Shown: positions 1 to 12,070, numbered from the stretch's first letter. The stretch is 64,000 nucleotides of DNA from Lathyrus oleraceus (GCF_024323335.1 NC_066584.1:428863319-428927318); one strand, 5' to 3'. The notes: generated from the letters alone by a model not told the origin. Translations and numbers: made by a program.

Positions 1-820
1 GGGGACCCAAATCTTCAAAGTTCAGAATACCTGACCTCACAAGGTCTTGAACCTTCATCTTCAGCTGGAAACAACTATCCACATCATGACCAGGAGCACC
101 CGAATGATACACACACTGCTGTTCAGGCCTATACCACCACCGAGGGTTGACGGGTATGGGCGGCGGGTCTCTGGGAGTAATCAAGTTCCGCTCTAACAGA
201 GAGGGATACAGTTCGGCGTAGGACATGGGGATTGGATCAAAAATGATCTTCTTCCTTTCATTACTTGTACCAGCTTGATTATCAATGGGAGGCTGGTAAG
301 CCTGCTGCTGAGGACGATGTTGTTGACGCTGATGCTGTTGAGCTGGTCTTCTCTGTTGTTGTTGAGTTTGAGTGGCTGGAATAGTCACAGCAGCAACTTG
401 CCGATACTGTCCTCTGTTCGCACTCCTTCGACGGTGCACAACATTTGTTTCATTCTCTCCCCTTTTGGGTGCCTCAGAGAATGGCTTCTTAGAACCGGAA
501 GAACTTGAAGAGCCAGGATGGCGAACCGGAGCGCGGGTTGCTCTGACATTAACAGTCTCTGCAGCAAGAGGCTGTTCACTGATTCTAATCCCCTTCAATT
601 CATCACCCACGGCATAATCACTGACGAGAATAGTGACAGCAGCATTCTCATGAACGGGTACACCCACTGGTGGAGCACGGTGGACTGGTGGAATCACGGC
701 TTCCAGTCTCTGGGCTAAGGCACGCAGCTCCTCTTGCCCCTGAACAACTCCTTGCATCATGTTCATGAACTGGGTCATGTTCGCCCTCATCTCAGCTAGC
801 TCAGCTTGAACCTGGTCCAT
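1..820 (-). CDS. Partial Gag of deleted Ogre/Tat-like element (family B, copy 1)
   Basis: This is the minus-strand reading frame from an ATG at 820-818, open to the window edge, so the C-terminus is missing. It encodes a Gag-like protein of a Ty3/gypsy Ogre/Tat retrotransposon, which would form the particle that packages element RNA. The N-terminus begins MDQVQAELAE and is followed by a proline-rich stretch (HRAPPVGVPVHE). A Ser/Gly linker and a Gln/Pro-rich region come next, then the zinc-knuckle-like motif CVYHSGAPGHDVDSC near the end. The capsid core normally found between the N-terminal region and the Ser/Gly linker is absent. The sister copy at 26738-27571 lacks the same segment and also has a stop codon where this copy reads Gln. 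It lies downstream of the family B leader, which resumes at 20226 beyond the inserted element A. Assignment to Ogre/Tat is confident. Function is doubtful because the capsid core is missing. Confidence 0.75.
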   Translation of the reverse strand, partial: MDQVQAELAEMRANMTQFMNMMQGVVQGQEELRALAQRLEAVIPPVHRAPPVGVPVHENAAVTILVSDYAVGDELKGIRISEQPLAAETVNVRATRAPVRHPGSSSSSGSKKPFSEAPKRGENETNVVHRRRSANRGQYRQVAAVTIPATQTQQQQRRPAQQHQRQQHRPQQQAYQPPIDNQAGTSNERKKIIFDPIPMSYAELYPSLLERNLITPRDPPPIPVNPRWWYRPEQQCVYHSGAPGHDVDSCFQLKMKVQDLVRSGILNFEDLGP

Positions 821-1117
821 ACTCCTTCTGATGATTGAGTCTGGTTGAGTAACGATGCGGTCGGCGGTCAGCAATCCTCTCTCAGTCAAGAACCGAAGTG
901 AGAAGTCTCTCCAAACATGTCTGTAATGCAAGGATGCTATGTGCATGATATGCATGATATGGGTATTATTTTGTCATGAATGATCCTGATAAAGGATATG
1001 CATATGCGAGTTAACTTTTTCGGTTTTTTCCATGCATTATTATTTTTTCGAAAATAAACATGCTATGATGCAAATGATGCAACACGACTGGTCAGGCTGT
1101 GCGTCTCAAGGCACAGG
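821..1117 (-). mobile_element. Family B leader, left part, interrupted by element A
   Basis: This is non-coding leader between gag and the primer site of family B copy 1. It matches the leader of copy 2 at roughly 27572-27850. At 1117 the homology stops, replaced by the LTR terminus of element A, and it resumes at 20226. No gene is seen here. Confidence 0.8.
1113..1117. repeat. Target-site duplication ACAGG of element A, left copy
   Basis: ACAGG directly abuts the TGTCGC terminus of the LTR at 1118. The same five bases follow the other LTR at 20221-20225. The uninterrupted sister sequence near 27846-27860 has ACAGG once, as expected of an empty site. Confidence 0.95.
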
Positions 1118-4100
1118 TGTCGCATCCTGCGAAAAAACAACCGGCGGGACTAAAAAAAAAAACACAACACAGAGCCGCCACTGCGCGTTATTTATCCCAA
1201 GATAGGGAAAGGAAACGCTCAGAGAAACCTGGAAAGGAAATGGTCTTGCGACCAAAGAGAAAGGGTAAGGGAGTCGGTTACGCAAGGGGAAGGTATTAGC
1301 ACCCCTCACGTCCGTCGTACTCGACGGGATCCACGTTCTAAGAAAAGAAAAGGTTGCTAAAACATCACACACACACAGGGAACGCAGGTGGGGTTAAGAG
1401 AAGGGAGCTCGATAGGACGTCGCATCCTATGCCTACATATCTTGTCTGGAACAAGAATCAGAGCCACTGTAGTTCGGCTTACGCACGCCAAACAACACAA
1501 AACATACAAACAAGCAAGGGTGGCAAACATGGAGCCCGACAACCACTGGATGGAATTACGTCGGCATTCGAACCAAAACACACTCAAAAGGGCAAACGTG
1601 GAGCCCGACAGCCACTTACTGGACTTACGTCGGCATCCGAGCCAAAACACAATCAGATAACAAGTAAACACACGCAAAAAAGAAAAAGGTTTGCCCGGAG
1701 TGGTCTCGCACGACCACCTGCCTACATACCTCATCTGGAACGAGGATCAGGGCGATGTAGTTCCCCTGAAAGGGACTGAATTACTAGCCAGAAACCAGGG
1801 AAAGACACACTACTAGGGAGCTGGACTCGAGCTTAGTGTTGTCATGCATCGTTTACCCTAAGTTCGGTTTTCTATCCTACTTGCATAAGCAAGCTACTCC
1901 TATCCAGGAAAGAAGCAAGCATACAAGCATACAAAATAATTCAAGCATACATCAAATGAGAACAAGCATCTCAAACAGATATCCACATAGCACGCACTAT
2001 AACCAAACAAGTGGGCTCACACAATAGGTTTGACTGCCGAAGCGAGTCGTCTGTACGGGCTGGGTTTGCTCTTAACCTTGCCATTACGAGGCTAAGGTGA
2101 AGCAGATGAAAGGATGAAGTGAGGATCAAACCTCACAGCTCTTATCCCTAACCAGGGAGAGCTTCTGACAAATGAGCATGGGTCCAGAATGGGGGAACCC
2201 TTCTATACTCAGAGACTCTGACACAACGTGCACTGCACGGATCTTGGGCTTGTAATCTCAATGCTACAACCATGTAATGGGAGCAAGGAGAAGACTCACT
2301 GAATAGTGGGGGATAGATTGCTTATCCCTAACTTCCACCAATCGCCTCTTTGAGGGCTTTCACCTGCTTGGCACGAAAAATAAACAACCACAATCATTGC
2401 CTCTTAAGGAGGACTTCAGACATTTATTTGCCCGGCCAAATAACAGACCGGGTCTCCAGACTACATGAAGTTAGGAAGTTATACCTCAATGCAAGTTGCT
2501 TAAGCAAAGCAAAGCAAAAGTTCACAAGGAACTGAGCAACTAAAAGTACCTGGAAACAGTCAAACACAGTTAGTACTCAGACAGACAAAAATAAACAACA
2601 AGTATTAATCAGTCAGACTATACAAACTAATGCACAACAAAGGCAAGCTATGAGCTCAAGCCCAATCTTCACAACCTACAAAACAAAGTTATGTTAGTGT
2701 ACAAACATCAAACAACATCATTTCAATCAACTTGGATCATTCTCCATGAGCCTTGTGCTACTCATCCTGAAAAATCAAGCAAATATTAGCAACAAGACCA
2801 CTAGGCCAAGCCTAGGGTCCAAAAGCAAGAAAAATTCCTAAACAGCAAGGTATCTCTAACCAAACTCAAATTAACGTCAATAGAAAACCAACACAATTAG
2901 TCCCATGTCCATATCATTCATCATGTTCATTTTATGCACAAAACAAATCAAACTAGTTCAAATGGAACACCAAACATCCAAACAGAACTATTGCATTCAA
3001 ATCCATATCAAAACAAATCCAAAAAATCTCAAATAAATTACACCTAAACAGGACACATCCTAGGTCTAGCACACCAAATTTCAGCTTAATTGGGCAAAGG
3101 AAACCATGTCAATGAAAATCAACAAAAATAGACACAATTATATGCTCCAAATCACAACATCAACACATGCAGCCACTTCAAAAATTCATAAATCCATGAA
3201 GACAATAAATAAATGGATGAGACCAAAACAGGGATGTCATACAATGTGTCTATAACATTCCTACCAAATTTCATGATCATTCAATACCATATGAGCATTT
3301 CACAAAAGATCTACCAACATATGTCACATGAGCTTGCACATTTGACCAACAGAGATGAAAAATAGCAATCAAATTGAAAACGCCACATAAAATTCCACAA
3401 AAATTCACATAGCATCTTAACATGTTGATGAAACATCATGCAAAATTTCACATCATTTCACCAAGTCTAAGTCATTCAAATAAATCCAGCAAGTTGACAT
3501 AATGAGGTGTGACACACATTGTCACACCTAGGTTCCAAAATTCATATCTCAATGGCCAGGAATCAAAAACTCATGAAATTTACATGTAAATAAGCATCAA
3601 CCAGTCCACAATTGTCACAAAAATTTTCAAGCATTTATTTTAGGATATGAGAATTTCATGAACAAAATGGCACAAGGTATCAAACATAGCACATGTTAAA
3701 GAACCCTAGGTCAAACACAATTTCCACCATGCACAACTTCAACCAATAGGTCAAAAAAATTCTAGAGTCAAAAACAAAGTCAACACAAAAATTCTCACAT
3801 TTTTCTGATTTTTTTATGATTTTTGGTGAATTTTTTAACATGTTAATGAATTTTTATGAATTAATTTAATTAATTAAAATATCCAGTGGCACTCTGGTAA
3901 TTAGTGGAGCGCGGGGGCGGTAAACAACATATTCAAAATTTCAAACCAAATTATGGATCAAACAAGCTTTTTGTCCAGAAAATTCATCGTCTTCTTCAAT
4001 AATTTCCAGAAATGCAACGAACATGAAGAACCACGAAAGTTCACCAAAATGAGCAAATGAGCACTCGTTGAAACCGTCTCAACACGAGGATCTTGAATAT

Positions 4101-6088
4101 CAACTCGATTCGACCTAAAAGTTCCTAAATCATCTGAATCGAGCGAGTTAGGGTTTGGTATCAAAACTTCCAATCCAGATTTCGCACGCTACAGTTCATC
4201 ATTTCTAAAACCAAAAGCATCACTACATTCTACGTGAAATGTACTACACAAAGCACATGCCAATCGAGCAAATCGTGACATTCGAAATTTTGACATACCT
4301 GATGTGCAGTGCTGTTCTTGATGAGCTTTTCGTGATTCCACCTCAAACAGTTGAAGAAGGACAATAAGGAAGATGAATAGAAGAGCTATATTCAACTGCA
4401 GTAGCTCCTAGCACGCAAAATCTTCAAATGCCATGAACGATGCAACTTTGAACAGTCGTGTTTTGGTGCGATTTGGATGATGAAATGCTCAAACAGATGT
4501 AGAAGATGATGAGGCAAGATTAATGCAACAAGAATTTCGCAAATTGAGCCAAAATTGAAGAAGTTTGATGAGTTTTTGGTTTTGTGTTCTTGAAGAAATT
4601 TTGAGAGAATGAAGAGTTTTCAGATCTGATTTTGGGAAGTGTGATTTTCTGTTAGGATTATTGTGTGATTAGAAATATATATGTGTGCTTAAACCATGAT
4701 TAACCATGCTAATTAACCAAATTGCATTTGTTAGTGAAAATGGTTAATTTCAAGTAAGGGCAAAATTGGAATTTCACATGCCAGCTCATTGCCACCTCTT
4801 TGACAGCTCACACAACTTCCAAATGCCATGTGTGAGCTGTTGCCACTTGTTTCACCTTCATTGGATATGCCATTCTCATTTTCACTATGTAATTGCACTT
4901 TGTCCAATTTTTGCACTTTCATTCTACAAGTCAAATTCCAAACCACAAGCCTTAGCCATGAAATGATGATTCCAACAGGTTTCAAATGCCATTTATGAGG
5001 TGTAACAAAAATCCCCACTCAAAAATTCCAATTATTTCACAAGTTGGACAATTTTGCCCTTGGTCCATTTTAACTGTCCAGTTGAAATTTGACTTTTTGT
5101 ACTGGCCACTTTTGAGAAAATCCAATTATGCACCATGAAAGTACATGTCAAATGGAGTTTGTGCGTATAAAGAACTTGCAATTTGGACAAACCATGTGGA
5201 AATTATGGCCTCCTGATTATGGGTCATTTCTGAAATTCACTGAGCCATAACTTGACAACCATACCTGGGATTTTCAAGTTCTTGGACTTTTTGGAAAGGT
5301 GAGAACAAGATCTACAACTTTCATGTTGAACAAATTTTCATTTGAAGCTTCCTTGGACACGTGGCTTTGAGGTCAAAAACTTTCCATTTTTGGAAACTTC
5401 AATTACAGGTCACTTTCTATTTTTGGCAGTTTTTGTCTTGACTTGATTTTCTCCATTCTTGAGCTTTGAGATGTCAAATAACACTTGTTCCAACATGAAT
5501 GAAGTGTATCCAACTCATTTCCACCTCCAAATCCATCAGATCATGTACAGTTGACCACAGTTGACTTTCTCAACTGACAGATGAAATTGGCAATGCATTG
5601 ATCAATCTGAGCCCCAATCTTCAACTGAAATGGCTCAAGGGTGATACCCTAGCCTCAATTAGCTCAAAATAATCATAGAATGAACCCCATAACCATCATA
5701 AACCCCATCTCCTGATTATGCCCTGATTGGCCCAATGCAACTGATTAGGGTTGACCAGTGGTCAAAACCCTAATCTCAAGGAATTTGATCCAACACTTGA
5801 TGAAATCCAACCCTGATGATGATGTATCACTTCAATCAAGATGAAGACCAATACCCTTGGAGAATCACAAAACCCTAATTTGATCACCCAATCCTCAGAT
5901 GGCCAATGATCAGTCAATAAACCCTAGGCTTGCACTTTGACTTCCTCATCTTCTGAACAAGACTTGAGAGGATGACTTGCACAATGTAACCACATGATAT
6001 GCAATATGCAATGCCTAATGACCTAAAAATGTAATGCAATATGTTAAGCTTAGTCCCAAGAGAGGAGGGCAAATTTTGAGGTGTTACA
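1118..6088 (-). repeat. 3' LTR of element A
   Basis: This is a direct repeat of 15251-20220 with an offset of 14132-14133 bp. It is bounded by TG...CA ends and by the ACAGG duplication on its outer side. The short reading frames inside it recur identically in both LTRs and have no recognisable product, so I treat the LTR as non-coding. Single AAACCCTAA-like words occur near 5768, 5875 and 5938. Confidence 0.95.
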
Positions 6089-6100
6089 GCTGCCCCTATT
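6089..6100 (-). promoter_or_regulatory. Polypurine tract of element A
   Basis: On the minus strand AATAGGGGCAGC lies immediately upstream of the 3' LTR start TGTAACACC. This is where plus-strand DNA priming is expected. Its position next to the LTR is the main evidence. Confidence 0.75.
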
Positions 6101-6517
6101 CAATCCACTGTGAACCTGTCGATACGAATAGCCTCGGCTTTCGGATGATCAGGATGAAGAGTGATTGAATACCAAGAACAGACGAACAATTTGCACTCTG
6201 ATGGGATAATAATTAACAACGCCTGTCAGAATCGGCGAAGAACACAATCTCAAAAACGAAAAGACGTCGACCTGGATACCAAAATAAATGGTAACGCAGG
6301 GATAACCATGGCCTGAACACCACACATCCGCTCGGGATTATCACTCTCTCTTTTTAAGCTTTTCTTGAACCCCGAATTTTTCTTTCGCGCAAATGATCCC
6401 AGATCACTGCATTTGAACCCCGAAATCTTCTTTCCTTGTGATAACTCCGCTGGCAATCGTCGGAAATAACACCAATCACCACTCTGATGGCGACATATCA
6501 AAGGGTACATCTTCAAC
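6101..6517 (-). other. Element A 3' non-coding region, LTR-proximal part
   Basis: This is sequence between the purine tract and the minisatellite. Short open frames exist but none resembles a protein family. I see no gene. Confidence 0.6.
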
Positions 6518-7520
6518 CAGACACTGACTGATGACCGGGAAGAAACTCGATGTTTACTGGACATCGAACGATGATGTTTTACAGGACACCGAAGAAAACT
6601 CGACCAAACATTAAACAATGACTGGGAGAAAACCCGATGTTTACATGCATCGGACAATGATGTTTACAGGCATCGGACAATGATGTTGACAGGCATCGAA
6701 CTATGATGTTTACAGGACATCGAACTATGATGTTTACAGGCATCACACAATGATGTTTACAGGCATCAAACAATGATGTGGACAGGCATCAAACAATGAT
6801 GTGGACAGGCATCAAACAATGATGTTTACAGGCATCACACAATGATGTTTACAGGCATCAAACAATGATGTGGACAGGCATCAAACAATGATGTTGACAG
6901 GACATCGAACTATGATGTTTACAGGACATCAAACAATGATGTTGACAGGACATCGAACTATGATGTTGACAGGCATCAAACAATGATGTTGACAGGACAT
7001 CAAACAATGATGTTGACAGGACATCAAACAATGATGTTGACAGGACATCGAACAATGATGTTGACAGGACATCAAACAATGATCGACCAGACACTAACAG
7101 ATGACTGGGAAGAAACTCGACGTTTACTGGACATCGGACGATGATGTTTACAGGCATCAAACAATGATGTTGACAGGACATCTAACAATGATCGACCAGA
7201 CACTAACTGATGACTGGGAAGAAACTCGATGTTTACAGGCATCAGATAATGATGTTTACAGGCATCAAACAATGATGTTTACAGGCATCAAACAATGATG
7301 TGGACAGGCATCAAATAAGGATGTTTACAGGCATCAAACAATGATGTTTACAGGCATCACATAATGATGTTTACAGGCATCACATAAGGATCGACCAGAC
7401 ATTAAACAATGACTGGGAGAAAACTCGACGTTTACTGGACATCGAATGATGATGTTTACTGACACCAAAGAAAGCTCGACCAGACACTTACTGATGACTG
7501 GGAAATACTGTTGTTCCAAA
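6518..7520. repeat. 23/24-bp minisatellite in element A 3' region
   Basis: About 1 kb is made of variants of a 23-24-bp unit, on the plus strand AACAATGATGTTTACAGGC followed by ATCA or a GACATCG variant. Longer punctuation units (GACCAGACACTAACTGATGA... GGGAAGAAACTCG) recur near 6525, 6600, 7083, 7193, 7390 and 7477, giving a higher-order structure. Tandem arrays in the 3' untranslated region of pea Ogre elements are known sources of satellite DNA. This array has the same location. All open frames here are repeat translations and are not called as genes. Confidence 0.9.
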
Positions 7521-8060
7521 CTCACAATGCTGAGCTCCTCGGAGCATCGTCTTCACTATCCGGCAAAACCAATCCTCAAGCGGTAACCACGGCTTGAATC
7601 GCACTGATCGCGTAACCTTTCCATCTCTGCCCGACGGAAAAACTCCTCCAGTATCGCACTACTGGGATACATCTCTGATCCAATCATGAGGCTAAACTCC
7701 TTGGAGTAACACCTTACAACTTCCATCTCGCACGACAGAAATTCTTCCTCCAATATCGCACTACTGGGGAAATACCTTGATTAAAACCATGATGCTAGAC
7801 TCCTCGGAGTAACACCTTCACTGTCTGATAAAACCAATCCTCAAGCGGTAACCACGACTTGAATCGCGCTGATCGCGTAACGTCCTCTGATTTGATTTCC
7901 ATCTCTGTCCGACGGAAACATTTCCTCCAATATCGCATTACTGGGGAACATTGCTGATCTAACGTCATGATGCTAAACTCCACAGAGTAACATCTTCGCT
8001 TTCTGGCACAACCACCTCTCAAACGGTAACCACGGCTTGAGACTAGCTCTATGCTTGCAA
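7521..8060. repeat. Imperfect long tandem repeats in element A 3' region
   Basis: Three diverged copies of a block begin near 7538, 7803 and 7984. Each contains a CTC..GGAGTAACA box and the phrase AAGCGGTAACCACGGCTTGA or a near variant. Spacing is about 265 and 180 bp, so the copies differ by deletions. They are non-coding. Confidence 0.7.
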
Positions 8061-8229
8061 CAATGATGCATGATCTTTTTCTGCGTAATGCTCCATAATT
8101 ATGGAAATGCTACGCGATTTATTTTTCTATGCAATATGCTATGCTTACGCTACATGATGCATGTATAAAAAATATCCCCCTCAAGGGACTCTTCTGGGAA
8201 GCACGAGACACTCTGCTGAGGAACTCGCC

Positions 8230-8860
8230 ATTGCTCCGATTTCGCCCTGCTGGGGAATAGCACTGCCGTTGGGGAAAGGCAACCCTTGCTGGGGAATAGC
8301 ACTGCTGCTGGGAATAAGGCACCCCTTGCTGGGGAAGAACCTCCTTTGCACCCACTCCACTCGAGAAACTGCTGGGGATAAGCACCACCAACACTCTGTG
8401 GGGATACAACAGTCTTTGACTTGCTAGGGATATCAATCCCTACTCTGCTTCGGGGAACCCTCACAGATACCTGACGACTTCACTGGGGAAATACTCACAG
8501 ATACTCCGCTGGGGAGATAGCAATCTCCAGGTCTGGCAACTGGGGAAGCATCAATCTATCACCTGCTGGGGATAACCATCCCGACCCTGCTAGGGAAACG
8601 AATGCCACTCCGCTGGGGATAACCCATGCAATCCATAGGTAGAATCAACTCAGCTGGGGATGCAAAATCCGTCCGCTACGGGAACTCGTCCAATCCACTG
8701 GTAGGATGAACACTGCTGGAGATATATTTCGTTGAAACCCGCTCCACTCGGGGAATAGCAACCTTCAGACCTGACTGCTGAGGAAACACCGTTTTAAACC
8801 TGTCGGGGACAACCATCACGACTCGGCTGGAGAAGTCACAGATCTTGGATCTGCAGGGGA
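8230..8860. repeat. GCTGGGGA-rich degenerate repeat in element A 3' region
   Basis: The plus strand contains at least eight exact GCTGGGGA words, often as TGCTGGGGAATAGCA or GCTGGGGATAA, and many one-off variants such as ACTGGGGAA and GCTAGGGA. Spacing is irregular, about 20-60 bp. In element sense the word is TCCCCAGC, which is complementary to the inner part of the element's own primer-binding site. No protein-coding signal is seen. Confidence 0.7.
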
Positions 8861-9084
8861 GTTGGTCCTCTGATTCTGCTCGGGGACCTCATTGGGAAAT
8901 GAGAAAAGTAGGTACAGAACACCCATCGACTCATCGAACCATGGTATCCACCTCCCAATCTCGTACCGACTTTCCACTTTTGAGAACTCCCAGACTCGTC
9001 TGGACCTTTTCTGCTCCATCATCTTGTATTCCAAATCGCTCCGTGCTCGACGAGAACGTACTCCTGGGATTTATACAGAAATTT

Positions 9085-9340
9085 CAATTTTCCGACTTTG
9101 AAGAGTCTTCTTGATTAATTCCAAGGGTCGTCGGACGTCTCGACGTCTTCTCATCACTTTTCTACCCATTCATTCATCCTTTCATCGTCCCTGATCAGAC
9201 TCTGCGGGGAATTACAACAAACTTTCCAATCTTTCGATTTTGAAGAGTCTTCTTGATTACCATCAAGGATCGTCGTACGTCTCAACGTCTCTTCATCATT
9301 CTTTCGTACATCCGTTCCTGAGCGAACTTTCTGGGGATCT
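9085..9340. repeat. 142-bp imperfect duplication in element A 3' region
   Basis: TGAAGAGTCTTCTTGATTA occurs at 9099 and again at 9241. Each copy is followed by similar AAGG.TCGTCG.ACGTCTC.ACGTCT sequence. The two copies form a diverged tandem pair of non-coding DNA. Confidence 0.7.
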
Positions 9341-9880
9341 ATTACAAAGCTTCCACATCACAACCTGCAAGTGAGTGAAAATATCCAACAGTTCCTGCAA
9401 ACAGACCGTTAGATAAAACCATGCCCCAGGCGTGTCAAGATTTCAACACTTGGGTCACTCAACCTTCCAAATAAGATTTCAAGCTTTCAATCTCATAAAC
9501 ATGCATTGGAAGGGACCTGTATGTCTTAAAATGCAAGATTCTTTATCAAAAATATTTGGATGTTTTTGCAATCAAAGCGGTAATGAAAAACAAAAACAAA
9601 ATTATTTGACTGAATATGCACTTTATTGACTGGAAAAAATGTGGCTCAAATTGAGCAATACAAAGGAAGCAATTCCTGAAAAGAGGTAATTGCGCACAAG
9701 GAAAAATCTATCCTAATGGCAATGTGAAACCCGTAATCTCATTGAGTTCCAACTCGGTTACACCCCATATGTCCTCAGACTCTCCGTGCTTTCTGCCTTC
9801 TGAACAAGACGCTTCCAACTGATCCCTACCGGGTATTATCCATGATGCTTTAACCAAAGCGCAAACAATCATGCGGGACG
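9341..9880 (-). other. Element A 3' region without recognisable content
   Basis: This is AT-rich, non-repetitive sequence between the duplication and the TTTTGCC repeats. I see no coding signal or regulatory motif in it. Confidence 0.5.
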
Positions 9881-9901
9881 CAGTTGTTCGTTTCAATCCC
9901 T

Positions 9902-10100
9902 CTTTTGCCTGGACCGCCCTTTCGGGTTTTCAGTCCACCGGGATACCCTTTTTTGCCCAAGTCGCCTTTTCAGGTTTTCGACTTGCCGGGTGTACAGTTT
10001 TCTTTTTATCCCTAATTTTTGCCCGAACCTTTCTTTCTGTTTTTGGTTCGCCGGGATGCCCATTTTTGCCTGGACTATTTTATTCTTTTCGTCCAGCGGG
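9902..10100. repeat. Four degenerate TTTTTGCC units downstream of integrase
   Basis: Units starting near 9902, 9951, 10014 and 10062 share the pattern TTTTTGCC, a pyrimidine-rich centre and a CCGGGATGCC-like end, with a period of about 50-60 bp. They lie just 3' of the integrase remnant, at the start of the hypervariable 3' region. Confidence 0.65.
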
Positions 10101-10105
10101 TCAAT

Positions 10106-10576
10106 TTATACGAAGTATTTTTTAACTGCGTCCGCATTCACAGGGGATGGAAAATCCTCACCATCCATGGTCGTCAACAACAAGGCTCCTCCAGAGAAAA
10201 CCTTCTTGACCACGAATGGACCTTCGTAATTCGGTGTCCATTTTCCCCTACGATCGTTTTGAGGAGGAAGGATCCTTTTCAGCACCATATCACCGACGTG
10301 ATACACCCGAGGTCGCACCTTCTTGTCAAAAGCACGCTTCATCCGCTGCTGATACAACTGCCCATGACAGATGGCTGCTAGCCTCTTTTCTTCAATCAGG
10401 CTTAACTCTTCATACCGGGTCCTTACCCATTCAGCCTCTTGCAACTTTACGTCCCTCAGGACTCTCAAAGAGGGAATCTGAACCTCAACAGGTAATACCG
10501 CTTCCATCCCATATACCAATGAGAAAGGAGTTGCCCCAGTAGATGTGCGTACCGACGTTCGATACCCAGAATACAA
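10106..10576 (-). pseudogene. Integrase C-terminal remnant of element A
   Basis: A 156-residue open stretch encodes the end of a Ty3/gypsy Tat-type integrase. It contains HGYRTS-like (here SGYRTSVRTSTGATPF), LVYGMEAVLPVEV, LYQQRMKRAFDKKVRPR and RGKWTPNYEGPF motifs, typical of the region after the catalytic core and the DNA-binding C-terminus. The zinc-binding HHCC domain and the DD35E core are not found upstream, where RNase H remnants follow within about 100 bases. The integrase has therefore lost its catalytic half and cannot act. The stop after KKYFV is a natural-looking end of the polyprotein. Confidence 0.85.
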
Positions 10577-11393
10577 GCTTCCTACTCAATCATACCCTCG
10601 ATGCATTCAAACGTTATCCGGGTAACCAAAAGCTCATTCACCTTAACCTCCCCATCAGACATCAGAATCCGTTCGGATTCGGGGTCAGGCCCCTCCTCCG
10701 GGATCGGTCACTTTCAACCTTTCGATTGGAGCACCTCGAGATGTCCTCATCAGGGAACTCAAACTTCCTCTGTTGATAATCCTCAATGGGTTGCAGAGAG
10801 ATGTAATCAGGCAATACACCCCTTGATTGTTTTCTGAACAGTGTATCGAATATCGCATTCAATCAAAATCGTTTGCCCTCTCGCAACCCGTCCGGTCATT
10901 GCTGGCTCTTTTAGAAATCTACCTGATCAGATCCATCTCGAAATCCACAAAGTGGTATGAATCAACATATACTGTCTCAGTCGGCGAGCAGCCTATGCCA
11001 AAGTACATCAAGTTTTCTCGAACAGTGAATGTATTGTTTCACAGTCGGTAAACTTTTTGCTTAGGTAAATTGCATGCTCTTTTCGACAAGACGCGTCATG
11101 CTGACCCAACACACCTCGTAGACCCCTCGAAGGCCGTCAAGTACAGATTAACAATTGCTCCTTCCACAGGAGGTATCAGAATCAGAGGTTCCTGCAACTT
11201 ATTCTTTTATTTTCCAATGCCCCTTGGCAATCATTATTTCACCTGACCGTTTGATCTTTTTTTTTCAACATCTTGAATATGGGTTCACACGTGGCTGTTA
11301 GATGAGATGTGAACCATGACAGGTAGTTCAATCTTTCTAAGAAACCACAAACCTTTCTTTTTCTTCCGTTCTCGGTTCAGGCGTTTTTTCGTT

Positions 11394-11427
<34 letters not shown>

Positions 11428-11534
11428 CAGGATGAGCCCCGATTCCTCTCTTATTTACAATAAACCCCCAGCAGCTTACCGGCCCGCACTCTGATAGTGC
11501 ACTTATCTGAATTCAACCTCAGTCTGAATTATCT
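10577..11534 (-). pseudogene. RT C-terminus and RNase H remnants of element A
   Basis: Fragments in shifting frames match the thumb and RNase H regions of Tat elements. Near 11360-11280 there is RLNYLSWFTSHLTATCEPIF. Near 11215-11110 there is an LQEPLILIPPVEG-like piece. At 10862-10662 there is a stretch ending a connection region (DYISLQPIEDYQQRKFEFPDED). They are separated by stops, frameshifts and a 30-base homopolymer. The order agrees with RT then RNase H. No catalytic set survives, so this is dead sequence. Confidence 0.75.
11395..11424. repeat. T(30) homopolymer inside broken RT
   Basis: Thirty consecutive T on the plus strand (A in element sense) interrupt the decayed reverse-transcriptase region. 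It could be slippage growth of a short run or the tail of a vanished retroposed insert. Nothing flanking it favours either. Confidence 0.9.
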
Positions 11535-12070
11535 TCACTTGTCAAATAACTTGGCCAGATCTGCCAGATGCCCCTCTTCTGCTTGGGACTTTGCTATCAT
11601 GTCGTCAACATAGCATTCAACTTCATGATGAATCATATTATGAAACAAAGTCACCATGGCCCTCTGATACAGGCATCGGCGTTCTGCTTCTCTAGGGGAC
11701 AGTCTTCTCTCCATGGTAGCCTGTTCACAACGACACCGGTATCCGACCCCAGCATGTCCTGACATGACCAGGTGAAGGCATCCACATGCTCTTTCCACAG
11801 GGCTATCATTCTGCTTTCGACTCGCCTCTGAAGCGGCCTCAATTTCACTTCCTTCCTGACCTCGGCGGTGCTCAGAATAACAATCTCAATCCGCTCTTCA
11901 TGCGGCTGAATCACCTTCTCCTCTTGTCTTGACAACCTGACTAATTTCCAGCAGATCACAATCTTCTTCGCCTTCTTCTTCAGCAAGATAGATCGGTTTG
12001 TCGAGGTCATATGAGGTGTAACCGAATCGTTATCAACGAGATCCGGAGAATATTTTTGAATTCGGGACAA
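11535..12070 (-). pseudogene. Reverse transcriptase remnant of element A with internal deletion
   Basis: The minus strand encodes the pre-RT linker (IQPHEERIEIV) and an FTWSCQDMLGSDTG piece that corresponds to the FAWSYEDMPG region of element D. It then jumps, without fingers and palm motifs, to QRAMVTLFHNMIHHEVECYVDDMIAKS, the YVDD catalytic segment. Compared with the intact RT of element D at 59278-61067, most of the sequence between DCP and the YVDD block is gone. Frameshifts occur near 12020 and within the linker. The enzyme cannot be functional. Confidence 0.85.

Noticed and set aside
1354..1779. 141-codon frame in both LTRs of element A (again at 15486-15911)
   Set aside because: It is within LTR U5, antisense to the element, low in complexity and matches no family. 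Its repetition is due to the LTR pair.
4731..5018. 95-codon minus-strand frame in element A LTR
   Set aside because: It is chance openness in LTR DNA, without recognisable domain or composition bias.
5750..5940. Telomere-like AAACCCTAA words
   Set aside because: Three isolated words, not a tandem array. They lie in the LTR of element A and are too few to mean an interstitial telomere.
6518..7520. CRISPR-like repeat array
   Set aside because: Units are contiguous 23/24-base variants without unique spacers, inside a plant retroelement 3' region.
8161..8464. Overlapping frames of about 90-105 codons on both strands
   Set aside because: They arise from the GCTGGGGA repeat, which is open in several frames.
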